From Nocardioidaceae bacterium (lineage in GTDB: Bacteria; Actinomycetota; Actinomycetes; Propionibacteriales; Nocardioidaceae), in NCBI GenBank assembly GCA_030447865.1, contig JAUJOD010000001.1, forward strand, positions 854,909-918,908: DNA of 64,000 nucleotides, written 5' to 3'. The translations under genes were made by a program, and so were the position numbers. This document shows positions 9,913-20,547 of the stretch, piece by piece. The first letter of the stretch is position 1. Every line of letters starts with the position of its first letter. A model generated the notes under the pieces. That model saw only the letters and a program-made list of their open reading frames with translations, was not told the origin of the DNA and did no database searches.

Positions 9913-10572
9913 TCACTCCTGCGGTTCGGCGTGCTGGCGGACCCAGGCGTGCATCGCGATCGCGGCCGCGGCGCCGGCGTTGATCGAGCGCGTCGACCCG
10001 AACTGGGCGATCGACAGCGTCACGCCACACGCCGTACGCATCTCGTCGCTCAGCCCCGGCCCCTCTTGACCGAAGACCAGCACGCAGGCCCGCGGCAGCA
10101 GCGCGGTCTCGAGCGGTAGGGCGCCAGGCAGGTTGTCAACGCCCAGCAACGGCAGGTCGGCGTACGACGCCCACTGCTGGAACGCCTGCACCGAGTCGTG
10201 GTGGCGTAGGTGCTGGTAGCGGTCGGTGACCATGGCGCCGCGCCGGTTCCAGCGTTTGCGTCCGACGACGTGCACCTCCGCGGCGAGGAACGCGTTGGCG
10301 GTGCGTACCACCGAGCCGATATTGAGGTCGTGCTGCCAGTTCTCGATCGCCACGTGGAAGGGGTGCCGGCGACCGTCGAGGTCGGTGACGATCGCGTCGT
10401 GCCGCCAGTAGCGGTAGCGGTCGGCGACGTTGCGGGTGTCGCCGTACCTGAGCAACTCGGGGTCGTACCGGTCGTCGGTGGGCCAGTTGCCGTCCCACGG
10501 CCCCACCCCGACGGCTGGGAGGGGGGTGCGGTGCCGATGTCGGCCGGCGCCCGCGCGGTCGGTCACGGGCAC
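9913..10572 (-). CDS. SPOUT (TrmH/SpoU) family RNA 2'-O-methyltransferase
   Basis: This is a predicted SAM-dependent ribose methyltransferase acting on tRNA or rRNA; the target nucleotide is unknown. The 219-residue protein has the three SpoU motifs: NIGSVVRTANAF, LVFGQEGPGLS and SIAQFGSTRSINAGAAAAI, which form the trefoil-knot SAM site. About 70 N-terminal residues form an extension rich in Arg, Tyr and Trp. It lies upstream of fba on the same strand with a 127-nt gap, and is divergent from the DedA gene. Substrate identity would need comparison with characterised members. Confidence 0.88.
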   Translation of the reverse strand: MPVTDRAGAGRHRHRTPLPAVGVGPWDGNWPTDDRYDPELLRYGDTRNVADRYRYWRHDAIVTDLDGRRHPFHVAIENWQHDLNIGSVVRTANAFLAAEVHVVGRKRWNRRGAMVTDRYQHLRHHDSVQAFQQWASYADLPLLGVDNLPGALPLETALLPRACVLVFGQEGPGLSDEMRTACGVTLSIAQFGSTRSINAGAAAAIAMHAWVRQHAEPQE

Positions 10573-10600
10573 ACCCTATGGCGACGGTTACCCTCGACGG

Positions 10601-11305
10601 GTGATCGCCGACCTTCAGCAGCTCCTGCTCCTGGACGGTCTCCTCGACCCGCAGGGCTGGATCGACCGCTTTGGCACCTACGCCTTGTGGGGCGCGGCGC
10701 TGATCGTCTTCATCGAGTGCTGGCTGTTCCCCTTCTTGCCGGGTGACTCGCTGCTGTTCACCGTTGGGTTGCTGATCTCGCAGCAGGAGCAGGTCGGCGC
10801 GCCCATCTGGCTGGCGTGCGCGGTCCTGACGACGTCGGCCATCCTAAGCAACGTGGTCGGGTACGGCGTCGGTGCCAGGCTCGGGCCGGCGGTGTTCAAC
10901 CGGCCCGACTCGCGGTTTTTCAAGCAGGAGTACGTCGACAAGACCTACGCGTTCTTCGACCGCTACGGCAACCGCGCGATCGTGCTGGCCCGGTTCGTGC
11001 CGTTCGTGCGGACCTTCATCACGCTGGCGGCCGGCGTCGGCCGGATGCCGATGCGCCGGTTCGTCACGTACTCGGCGATCGGCGGCTTCCTGTGGGCGAC
11101 CGGTGTGACGCTGCTCGGCTACTGGCTTGGCCAGGTCCCGTTCCTGGCGAACCACATCGACCTGCTGCTCGTGGGCCTGGTCGCGTTGTCGCTGGTCCCG
11201 ATCGCCGTTGAGCTGCTGCGAGCTCGCTCCGGCGGGCGCGACGAGAGGTACGACGAGGAGGCAGAGCGCGCGCGAGTACTGAGGGATCAGGCGGGAAACG
11301 ACTAA
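10601..11305 (+). CDS. DedA family inner-membrane protein
   Basis: DedA/SNARE-associated proteins are polytopic membrane proteins linked to lipid (undecaprenyl phosphate or phospholipid) translocation and membrane homeostasis. The 234-residue protein shows the family signatures: an acidic ECWLFPFLPGDSLLF helix near the N-terminus, the RFVPFVRTF motif with its essential arginines, and a following AGVGRMPMRRF segment. Four to five hydrophobic segments and a charged C-terminal tail are visible. GTG at 10601 is chosen over an upstream in-frame ATG (10430) because the extension is low-complexity and overlaps the divergent methyltransferase. Confidence 0.9.
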   Translation: MIADLQQLLLLDGLLDPQGWIDRFGTYALWGAALIVFIECWLFPFLPGDSLLFTVGLLISQQEQVGAPIWLACAVLTTSAILSNVVGYGVGARLGPAVFNRPDSRFFKQEYVDKTYAFFDRYGNRAIVLARFVPFVRTFITLAAGVGRMPMRRFVTYSAIGGFLWATGVTLLGYWLGQVPFLANHIDLLLVGLVALSLVPIAVELLRARSGGRDERYDEEAERARVLRDQAGND

Positions 11306-11465
11306 ACCTACGTCAAGCCCCCGCTAAGGACCCAACTGTCCGAACTCGAGAACCTTGCCGTCGGATGCGAGGAGGATCAGGTAGGCCTTCGAGCGGGTTC
11401 AGGGGGTCGTCGCACAACGGTTCAGATCGTCCTAGAGCAGGCTAACGAACCCTTCTCGAGGGGTT

Positions 11466-11530
11466 AGGTATCGAACAGGGCATCGACCCTCGTGCCCTGC
11501 TCGGCCGATGGCAAGCGTCGAACCGGAACC
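11466..11530. repeat. 65-nt dispersed repeat, copy 1
   Basis: This 65-nt unit begins aggtatcgaacagggc and is 60/65 identical to the copy at 11919-11983. It follows a small hairpin (AACCC/GGGTT at about 11448-11465). The rest of the 287-nt gap from 11306 shows no convincing gene or promoter. The two copies bracket the small membrane protein gene at 11593-11889. Confidence 0.8.
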
Positions 11531-11592
11531 GCTGTCGCTCAGTCACGACAGGCACTACGCCGGACTTACGCGCACGCCTTACGCTCCGCAGT

Positions 11593-11889
11593 ATGAACAT
11601 GAGTGCTGAGGCGCGCGTCATCGCTTCCTTCACCTTCATCGTTGCGCTGCTCTTCGGCGCCTGGGGTGCGCTCGACCACCTGATCGCCGGGCCGCCCTCC
11701 TTTCTGCTGCCCGAGCCGGAACCTGGCCGTTTCGGCATCGCGCTGTTGCCGTTCGCGGCGACCGCGGTGGCATTCCAGGCGACGAACGCAGCGGAGGCCG
11801 CGTGGGCGCGGGTTCTTGGCAGTGCCGCCGTGATGCTCGGCATCCTCAGCAGCCTTGGCGGCGTGCTCTACTTGGTCACAAACTTGTGA
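11593..11889 (+). CDS. Small hydrophobic protein of unknown function
   Basis: The 98-residue protein has three likely membrane segments (about residues 8-30, 47-63 and 74-95). A Pro-rich loop (PEPEPG) joins the first two. An alternative ATG two codons downstream is possible; neither start has a good ribosome site. I do not recognise the family. The gene is bracketed by two copies of a 65-nt repeat and followed at once by a strong hairpin, so it looks like a self-contained cassette. Coding potential is moderate: the frame is clean and the hydrophobicity pattern is protein-like. Confidence 0.6.
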   Translation: MNMSAEARVIASFTFIVALLFGAWGALDHLIAGPPSFLLPEPEPGRFGIALLPFAATAVAFQATNAAEAAWARVLGSAAVMLGILSSLGGVLYLVTNL

Positions 11890-11924
11890 TACCTGCGTCA
11901 ACGGCACTGAGCTGACGCAGGTAT
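11889..11924 (+). terminator. Perfect 12-bp hairpin after the small membrane gene
   Basis: ATACCTGCGTCA and its exact reverse complement are separated by a 12-nt loop and start at the last base of the TGA stop. There is no U-tract, as is usual for high-GC intrinsic terminators. Its right arm runs into copy 2 of the 65-nt repeat. Confidence 0.6.
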
Positions 11925-11983
11925 CGAACAGGGCTTCGGCCCTCGTGCCATGCTCGGCCGATGGCAGGCGTCGAACCTGAACC
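11919..11983. repeat. 65-nt dispersed repeat, copy 2
   Basis: This copy differs from copy 1 at five positions. Here the inner AGGGC-TTCG-GCCCT forms a hairpin with a stable C(UUCG)G loop on the + strand; in copy 1 one base pair of it is lost. That suggests a terminator-like role for this copy, but the origin of the repeat is unknown. Confidence 0.8.
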
Positions 11984-12045
11984 GGTGGTACTCCACAAAC
12001 TGCCGAGGTGACGGGCACGGCAGTCATCGGGACGGGCAAGGGCAG

Positions 12046-12450
12046 TCATCGGGACGGGTCGGCGTCCGGATTGGCGTCGGCGAGGAACTGGTGGCAGCGT
12101 TCGGCTTCGGGTAGATCACCGATTCGGTCCGAGGCCTCGGCCAGCGCCGCCAGGCAACGCAGGAATCCGCGGTTGGGTTCATGTGAATCGGGGATCGGCC
12201 CGTGACCTTTCCAGCCACTGCCCCGCAAGGCGTCGAGCCCGCGGTGGTAACCGACCCGGGCAAAGGCGTAGCCCCGCAGATCATCGCCCTCCGCCAGGGC
12301 TGACTCTGCGAGCGTGGCCCACACCAGCGACGAGGCGGGGTGTGACCGGACCACCTCTTCCGCCGAAACGCCCCTGCCCAGCTCGCCGGCGGCGGGATCC
12401 TCGGGCAAGAAGGTGGGCGCTGGTCCGCCGAGGAGGTTGTCGAGTGTCAT
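12046..12450 (-). CDS. DUF3151 family protein
   Basis: The 134-residue soluble protein has no known biochemical role. Recognisable family features are LLGGPAPTFLPEDPAA at the N-terminus, HPASSLVWATLAE, GYHRGLDALRGSGWKGHGP and HEPNRGFLRCLAALA. The last parts have a helical, TPR-like look. The family is largely restricted to actinobacteria and is often found close to fba and purA, as here. The ATG start is at 12450. The next gene on the left is a separate unit, and the LuxR-type gene diverges from it. Confidence 0.88.
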   Translation of the reverse strand: MTLDNLLGGPAPTFLPEDPAAGELGRGVSAEEVVRSHPASSLVWATLAESALAEGDDLRGYAFARVGYHRGLDALRGSGWKGHGPIPDSHEPNRGFLRCLAALAEASDRIGDLPEAERCHQFLADANPDADPSR

Positions 12451-12754
12451 GGACCTATGATGCCCGGCGAGCTAAAGCGGCCACACCCGCTGGCCGAGCG
12501 CACCGTCTCCTCACCTTCACTAGCCACAGGGCCGTCTTCCCGCCCGAAATGCCCAGGTAGTGACCACTCACCCGGTGAAGGCGGAACAAGGCGGCCGGGC
12601 GGCGCGACGGAGCACTTCGGCCAAGGCAGCCGCGGAGCGCGACGACGGAACCGTCCCCCGCCTCGATTCCGAGGTCGCGCTCGCTGAGAGGGATTATGCC
12701 CTAACCGCGCGTCGTACCCTGGCACGAAGTCGACGCTGGCCTTAACCTGCCATA
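12451..12754. other. Divergent intergenic region, 304 bp, no gene seen
   Basis: The gap separates the DUF3151 and LuxR-type genes. Short reading frames cross it on both strands, but none has a ribosome site or a protein-like composition. It must hold promoters for both neighbours. The only -10-like hexamer on the + strand is CATAAT at 12751-12756, which overlaps the LuxR-type start codon. Confidence 0.6.
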
Positions 12755-13744
12755 ATGACATCGCAAGCTGCGCCACAGTTGCCGCTCGCTCTGGTGGGCA
12801 TCGACCCCGGAAGCGAGCAGCTCTACCGCCTTGTGCTGCGGTACCCCGGCAGCTCTATGGAGTCCCTCAGCGATCGCCTCGGGCGCTCGATGGACAACCT
12901 CCAGCGCGACCTCGCCTCGTTAATCGACCGGCGGCTCGTCTCGGTCATCGGCCAACAGGTGACTCCCGAACCGCCTGAGTTCGCGCTCGGCCGACTGCTG
13001 AACCAGGAGACACAGCGGCTGGCGGAGGCGGAGCGTGCCCTGAGCGTCGCCCAAAGCGAGATTCGCACGTATGTCGGCGAGTACCTGCGGGGACAACAGC
13101 GCTCGGACTGGCGGCCCATCCCCATCGACGTCATCCCCGACGGCGAGCTCCTCGACGTAATGCTGACGCTGGTCAGCAACACCGAAGGGGAGCTGCTGTT
13201 CTTGCGGCCCGATCAGTGGTTCTTGCCAACGGGTCAACGCATGGACGTGGCGGTGACCGAAGCGATCAGCAACGGCCGTGGTTCGCGCGCGATCTACCCC
13301 GAGGCGATCATCGAGACCCACCCCGAGTCGGTGCAGGCGCGGGCGAGGGCGGGGGAACGCATCCGCGTCCTGCCCACGGTCCCGACCAGGCTTGCGGTGT
13401 TCGGCGCCGAAGCCGTGATCATCCCCGAGGCGTGGGGGAGCACTGTCGGTGCTCGGTTGCTCGTGCGCCAACCCGCGATCGTGGCGGCTTGCATCGCGCT
13501 GTTCGACCAGCTGTGGAGCCATGCCTTGACAGTGCCGGGCTTTGACGATGCCACGGCGAGCGGCAGCGCGCGACGCCAGTTGTTGGAGCTGCTCGCTCGC
13601 GGCGCCAAGGACGAGCAGATCGCTCGCTCGCTCGGTGTCTCGCTAAGGACCGTACGCCGGTGGATCGCGTCGATGATGGCCGAGCTGGGCGTCGACTCGC
13701 GGTTTCAGGCCGGCGTCGAGGCGGTCCGCCACGGCTGGCTGTAG
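12755..13744 (+). CDS. LuxR-type helix-turn-helix regulator with TrmB-like N-terminus
   Basis: The 329-residue predicted transcription factor ends in a LuxR/NarL-type DNA-binding domain (about 270-329) with the pattern LLARGAKDEQIARSLGVSLR followed by TVRRWIASMMAELGV. The N-terminal 60 residues look like a winged helix (LSDRLGRSMDNLQRDLASL), as in TrmB-like proteins. A central effector-type domain follows. Similar stand-alone regulators are frequent in Streptomyces and relatives; no target or ligand can be inferred. It lies between the DUF3151 gene (divergent) and the lipid kinase gene (convergent, 6 nt apart). Confidence 0.85.
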   Translation: MTSQAAPQLPLALVGIDPGSEQLYRLVLRYPGSSMESLSDRLGRSMDNLQRDLASLIDRRLVSVIGQQVTPEPPEFALGRLLNQETQRLAEAERALSVAQSEIRTYVGEYLRGQQRSDWRPIPIDVIPDGELLDVMLTLVSNTEGELLFLRPDQWFLPTGQRMDVAVTEAISNGRGSRAIYPEAIIETHPESVQARARAGERIRVLPTVPTRLAVFGAEAVIIPEAWGSTVGARLLVRQPAIVAACIALFDQLWSHALTVPGFDDATASGSARRQLLELLARGAKDEQIARSLGVSLRTVRRWIASMMAELGVDSRFQAGVEAVRHGWL

Positions 13745-13750
13745 CCCGGC

Positions 13751-16028
<2,278 letters not shown>

Positions 16029-16032
16029 TCTC

Positions 16033-16055
16033 GCAAGGCGCAGCTCGCGGCTTGC
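16033..16055 (+). terminator. Hairpin downstream of purA
   Basis: GCAAG-g-CGC and GCG-g-CTTGC pair around a 5-nt loop, with one G-G mismatch, 4 nt after the purA stop. It is a plausible intrinsic terminator without a U-tract. Confidence 0.45.
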
Positions 16056-16214
16056 CGGCCTGGATAATTCGTGTGCGTACGGCGGACCCGGTCGCTTATC
16101 GTCAATCTCATGGGCACCGCAGGCTGACCTCCACCAGGCGCGGATTCGCGCTTGACGACCAGCGTCACGCTGCTGTGCCGCTGGTCCTGCCGGCTCAATC
16201 TGCGGGAAATCGAC

Positions 16215-17090
16215 ATGGCCTCCTTCGCTCAGCGGGCGTTTCCGCTGCCCCATACCAGCACCTCACAGTCTGAAGCTCGGCGCTACTCACTCGCCCGCCG
16301 CAATCTGTTGCCTCGGGACGACCGGGTGACCGCCGTTTCCGGACTTTGGCAGCACGAGTTCGTGATTCGCTCGGGCGCGAGCATCGAGACGTTCTTGTGG
16401 TGTCCCCGCTCGGTTGACGATCATGGGGCCGCGCCTGCCGATCCTTGGGCAACCGATCGAGTGCAGGCATGCCTAGCGGCCGCCGTAGGCCTAGCGGACG
16501 CCTCGTACCTGATCTCCGAACGCACGCTCAGGCGGTTACACCCGGGCCTTACTCCCCCTGCGATGTTGTCGGTAGTTCGCCTACCGACATGGAACGACAG
16601 TGCCCTGTCCTCCTCCACGACAGGGCTGCTGCTCGTCGCCGACGGCATCCAGTACGCCGGCAATCTTGGAACTCTGATCCGGACTGTTGACGCGTGCGGC
16701 GCCGATGGCCTGCTGCTGACGAACCCGGTCGCGCGCCTTACCAACCCGAAGGTTTTCGTTGCAAGCCGCGGCACCGTGCTGTCGACGCCGGTTCGCGAGT
16801 GCCAGTCGGTCGAGGAGGCGCTAGGGACCCTTCGCGCCGCGGGTTTTGTGGTGTACGTCGCCGATCCCGCCGCCGTCAACCCGTATCGAGAGATTCCGTA
16901 CGGCTCCACTCGGCTAGCGGTTGTGGTCGGCTCAGAGGGTGACGGCGTATCACCCGGTTGGCAAGATCGAGGGCACAACCGCGTCGCCATTCCCATGCTC
17001 GGGCGAGCTGACTCGCTGAACGTGGCCGCATCAGCCGCCATCCTGCTTTACGAGGCCCGATCCCAGAGGGGGACCGCGCCCTGCCCTTGA
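16215..17090 (+). CDS. SpoU-family rRNA methyltransferase resembling thiostrepton-resistance enzymes
   Basis: This is a predicted SAM-dependent 2'-O-methyltransferase of 291 residues. An N-terminal RNA-binding-like part is followed by the SPOUT domain, with NLGTLIRT, VGSEGDGVSPGW and IPMLGRADSLNV. The spacing and wording around GADGLLL...ASRGTVLSTPV and the final motif resemble the Tsr/nosiheptide-resistance group, which methylates A1067 of 23S rRNA. Housekeeping relatives share these motifs, so resistance is an inference. ATG at 16215 is preferred over an upstream TTG at 16152. It sits between purA and purD with no functional link to purines; no thiopeptide biosynthesis genes are seen. Confidence 0.78.
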   Translation: MASFAQRAFPLPHTSTSQSEARRYSLARRNLLPRDDRVTAVSGLWQHEFVIRSGASIETFLWCPRSVDDHGAAPADPWATDRVQACLAAAVGLADASYLISERTLRRLHPGLTPPAMLSVVRLPTWNDSALSSSTTGLLLVADGIQYAGNLGTLIRTVDACGADGLLLTNPVARLTNPKVFVASRGTVLSTPVRECQSVEEALGTLRAAGFVVYVADPAAVNPYREIPYGSTRLAVVVGSEGDGVSPGWQDRGHNRVAIPMLGRADSLNVAASAAILLYEARSQRGTAPCP

Positions 17091-17197
17091 GGTACGGGTC
17101 GGGAGGTTCGCAAGCGCAGCTAGTGTTTCCGGCCGCCAACGGCAGCGACCAGCGGTGTCTGGGCGTAGGCGGCCCCCAGTCACTACGCTCGGGCAGC

Positions 17198-18436
17198 GTG
17201 GAGATCCTGGTGATAGGTGCGGGTGGCCGGGAACACGCATTGGCGGCTTCGCTCGCGCGCGACCCAGCCGTCGATGAGGTGTACGCAGCGCCGGGCAACC
17301 CGGGCATCGCGTCCGTCGCGGGGCTCCACGACATTGACCCGGTGGACGGCGAGGCCGTTGCTGTGTTGGCGCTCAGGCTAGGGGTCGACCTGGTGGTCGT
17401 CGGACCCGAGGCTCCGCTCGTGGCAGGTGTCGCTGACGCGGTGCGTGAGGTGGGCATCGCCTGCTTCGGGCCGAGCCAGCAGGCGGCGGCGATCGAGGGC
17501 TCCAAGGCGTTCGCCAAGGACGTGATGGTGAGCGCGGGCATCCGCACCGCCGACGCGAGAGTGTGCGAGTCTCGCAGCGACGTTACGGCTGCGCTCGAGG
17601 CGTTCGGGTCGCCGTACGTCGTGAAGAACGACGGTCTCGCCGCGGGCAAGGGCGTGGTCGTCACCACTGACCGGGCGGCGGCCGAGGCACACGCGGCTGC
17701 CTGCGGGCGGGTGGTCATCGAGGAGTTCCTCGACGGACCGGAGGTGTCGCTGTTCGCGCTCTCTGACGGTCGCACGGTGCTGCCGCTGCTACCGGCGCAG
17801 GACTTCAAACGGCTCCTTGACGGTGACGACGGCCCGAACACCGGGGGGATGGGCGCCTACGCCCCGCTGGCCTGGCTTCCTGACGGGTTCTCCGACGAGG
17901 TATGTGAGCGGGTGCTTCGCCCTGCGGTGGCGGAGGTGTCCCGGCGCGGGACGCCGTTTGTCGGGCTGCTGTACGCCGGGTTGGCGCTCACCTCGGGTGG
18001 CGTCAGGGTGGTCGAGTTCAACGCCCGCTTCGGCGACCCGGAGACCCAGCCGCTGCTCGAGCTGCTTGAGACACCGCTTGCCGAGCTGCTGCACGCGGCG
18101 GCGACGGGGCGGCTCAACGAGTCTGGGCCGCTGAAGTGGCGGTCTGCGCACTCGGTGGCGGTCGTCATAGCGGCGCAGGGCTACCCGGTCGCACCACGGA
18201 CGGGTGCGGTGATCACGGGCGTCGAAGAGGCCGAGGCGCTCACGGGGGTATGTGTCTACCACGCTGGTACGACGCTCGGGCCTGCCGGCCTCACCGTCTC
18301 AGGAGGTCGGGTGCTTACTGTCACGGGGACGGCCGACTCGCTCCCCGGCGCCAGGCGGGCGGCGTACGCCGGGGTTGAACGCATCCGTTTCGAGGGTAGC
18401 CAGCTACGCCGCGACATCGCCGCAGCTGCCGGGTGA
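17198..18436 (+). CDS. purD: Phosphoribosylamine-glycine ligase (GAR synthetase)
   Basis: PurD makes glycinamide ribonucleotide from phosphoribosylamine, glycine and ATP, the second step of purine synthesis. The 412-residue ATP-grasp protein has the N-terminal EILVIGAGGREHAL motif, GSKAFAKD, the VKNDGLAAGKGV ATP-binding segment and EFNARFGDPETQ near the metal site. GTG at 17198 gives the usual N-terminus; an in-frame extension starting at 17087 would overlap the upstream methyltransferase gene. purB follows 55 nt later, so the two probably form an operon. Confidence 0.96.
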   Translation: MEILVIGAGGREHALAASLARDPAVDEVYAAPGNPGIASVAGLHDIDPVDGEAVAVLALRLGVDLVVVGPEAPLVAGVADAVREVGIACFGPSQQAAAIEGSKAFAKDVMVSAGIRTADARVCESRSDVTAALEAFGSPYVVKNDGLAAGKGVVVTTDRAAAEAHAAACGRVVIEEFLDGPEVSLFALSDGRTVLPLLPAQDFKRLLDGDDGPNTGGMGAYAPLAWLPDGFSDEVCERVLRPAVAEVSRRGTPFVGLLYAGLALTSGGVRVVEFNARFGDPETQPLLELLETPLAELLHAAATGRLNESGPLKWRSAHSVAVVIAAQGYPVAPRTGAVITGVEEAEALTGVCVYHAGTTLGPAGLTVSGGRVLTVTGTADSLPGARRAAYAGVERIRFEGSQLRRDIAAAAG

Positions 18437-18491
18437 CCACGGTGCGGGAGCGACCACTCGGCGGTGCGGCGGAGTGGGAGACAATGAGCCG

Positions 18492-19910
18492 GTGATCACG
18501 AACGTGCTCGCTGCCAGGTACGCGTCGGAGGAGCTGCGCGAGATCTGGGCGCCGGCCAGCAAGGTGGTCGCGGAGCGGAGGCTGTGGATCGCCGTGCTCA
18601 AGGCGCAGCGTGACCTCGGCGTCGACGTTCCGGAGGCGGCGATTGCCGACTACGAGCGGGTTGCCGACCAGGTCGACCTGGACTCAATCGAGCGCCGTGA
18701 ACGCCGTACCCGCCACGATGTGAAAGCTCGCATCGAGGAGTTCTGCGAGCTCGCCGGTCATGAGCACATCCACAAGGGCATGACCAGCCGCGACCTGACC
18801 GAGAACGTCGAGCAGGTGCAGATCCGCGACTCCTTGCTGCTCGTCAGGACGCGCATGGTGGCGACGCTGGCCAGGATGGGCGAGCTCGCCGCCCAACACG
18901 CCACTCTCGTCGTCACCGGCCGCTCGCACAACGTCGCGGCGCAGGCGACCACGCTCGGCAAGCGGTTTGCCTCCGTCGCCGAGGAGCTGCTGCTGGCTCT
19001 GGGGCGGCTCGACGACCTGCTCACCCGCTATCCCCTCCGCGGCATCAAGGGGCCGGTCGGCACGGCGCAGGACCAGCTGGACCTCCTCGGCAATGATCCA
19101 GGCCGGCTGGCCGAGCTTGAGCACCGCGTCGCTGGTCACCTGGGCTTCGACTCGGTGCTGGCCAGCGTCGGGCAGGTCTACCCCCGCTCACTGGACTTCG
19201 ACGTCGTCTCCGCCTTGGTCCAGGCGACCGCTGCTCCCAGCAACCTAGCCACGACTCTTCGCCTGATGGCCGGCCATGAGCTGGTCACCGAGGGCTTCCA
19301 GCCCGGCCAGGTCGGGTCGAGCGCCATGCCGCACAAGATGAACACCCGGTCGTGTGAGCGTGTCAACGGGCTGGCCGTGGTCGTGCGCGGCTACCTGTCG
19401 ATGGTGTCCGAGTTGGCCGGTGACCAGTGGAACGAGGGCGACGTCTCGTGCAGCGTCGTACGCCGGGTGGCCCTGCCCGATGCGTTCTTCGCCACCGATG
19501 GCCTGTTCGAGACGTTCCTGACGATCCTCGACGAGCTCGGCGTCTTCCCAGCGGTTGTGCAGCGCGAGCTAGACCGGTACCTGCCGTTCCTCACGACGAC
19601 GAAGATCCTGTTGGCTGCGGTGCGCCGCGGCGTCGGTCGGGAGACCGCTCACGAAGCGATCAAGGAGCACGCCGTCACCGCCGCCCTGGAGATGCGGGAG
19701 AAGGCCTTGTCGCGCAACGACCTCTTCGACCGGGTCGCCGCGGACGAGCGGCTGGGGCTGTCAGCCGCCGACATCGCCGAGCTGGTCGCCGCACCACTGT
19801 CGTTCACGGGAGCGGCGACCAGTCAGGTCGACGACGTCGTACGCCGGGTCGAGCAAGTCGTCGCCGCGGACTCGAAGGCCGCCGGCTACCGTCCCGCCCC
19901 TATCGTCTAG
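18492..19910 (+). CDS. purB: Adenylosuccinate lyase
   Basis: PurB cleaves SAICAR to AICAR and adenylosuccinate to AMP, releasing fumarate. The 472-residue protein of the fumarase/aspartase superfamily carries the signature GSSAMPHKMNTRSCE and GMTSRDLTENVEQVQ near the active site. GTG at 18492 matches the known N-terminus (ITNVLAARYASEELREIW). An in-frame extension begins inside purD and is not needed. It lies 55 nt after purD, in the same direction. Confidence 0.96.
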   Translation: MITNVLAARYASEELREIWAPASKVVAERRLWIAVLKAQRDLGVDVPEAAIADYERVADQVDLDSIERRERRTRHDVKARIEEFCELAGHEHIHKGMTSRDLTENVEQVQIRDSLLLVRTRMVATLARMGELAAQHATLVVTGRSHNVAAQATTLGKRFASVAEELLLALGRLDDLLTRYPLRGIKGPVGTAQDQLDLLGNDPGRLAELEHRVAGHLGFDSVLASVGQVYPRSLDFDVVSALVQATAAPSNLATTLRLMAGHELVTEGFQPGQVGSSAMPHKMNTRSCERVNGLAVVVRGYLSMVSELAGDQWNEGDVSCSVVRRVALPDAFFATDGLFETFLTILDELGVFPAVVQRELDRYLPFLTTTKILLAAVRRGVGRETAHEAIKEHAVTAALEMREKALSRNDLFDRVAADERLGLSAADIAELVAAPLSFTGAATSQVDDVVRRVEQVVAADSKAAGYRPAPIV

Positions 19911-19958
19911 CCCCTCCCACCCGGCTCCCGACCAATGGCCGCACGTATCTTTGCCGCC

Positions 19959-20407
19959 ATGACTGGCACCGCTGTGCGCAAGTACACCAAGGCACCGCCC
20001 ACGCAGGTCTGGGCGGTGCTGAGCGATGGTCACCGGTACGCCGAGTGGGTGCAGGGCACCAAGGAAATCCGGGACGTCGACGCCGACTGGCCAGCCGAGG
20101 GCACCGCCCTGCACTACACCGCCGGGGTTGGGCCGATGACCAAGGAGGGAGTGACGACGGTCCTCACCAGCCAGTCCCTTGGCCGCCTTGAGCTGGAGGT
20201 GCACGCTTGGCCGGGCGGCACCGTTCGGGTCAACATCGTGATCGAGCCCTCCGGTGCCGGGAGCATCGTGACGCTCGAGGAGCACCCCTGCGGGGACCGG
20301 CCCGGCTGCTGCACAACCCGATCACCCGGCTGGCCTTCCGGGCCCGCAACAGCCTGATGATCCGCGACCTGCTCCGCCTGGCCGAAGCGGAGTCGCACCT
20401 CACCTAG
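19959..20407 (+). pseudogene. Frameshifted SRPBCC (polyketide cyclase-like) protein
   Basis: The first frame encodes about 110 residues of an SRPBCC/START-like lipid-binding protein (WAVLSDGHRYAEWVQGT, VTLEEHP). The rest of the domain (ARLLHNPITRLAFRARNSLM) continues in another frame and ends at a TAG at 20405-20407. The break is near 20290-20300, in the sequence tgcggggacc, so a single-base indel is the simplest cause. If it is real the gene is dead; it could be a sequencing error. A second, shorter and more decayed copy of the same gene lies at 22610-22800, on the other side of the IS/RHS island. Confidence 0.75.
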
Positions 20408-20547
20408 CCCGTTCGTCCGACTGAGCGCGGGCGGGTTTACGCCGAGCCCAGTCCGTCGATTCGCATCGGGAACTGAAGCGCCCCAGGTTCCTTGCCGCTC
20501 TCATACGGGTTGCGGCTCTCCGGGTGAGGGTCGCTCAGGGGCTGCTA

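Noticed and set aside
11466-11983. 65-nt repeats as tRNA fragments (GGTTCGA on the minus strand)
   Set aside because: Only a T-loop-like heptamer is present; no acceptor or anticodon stem can be formed.
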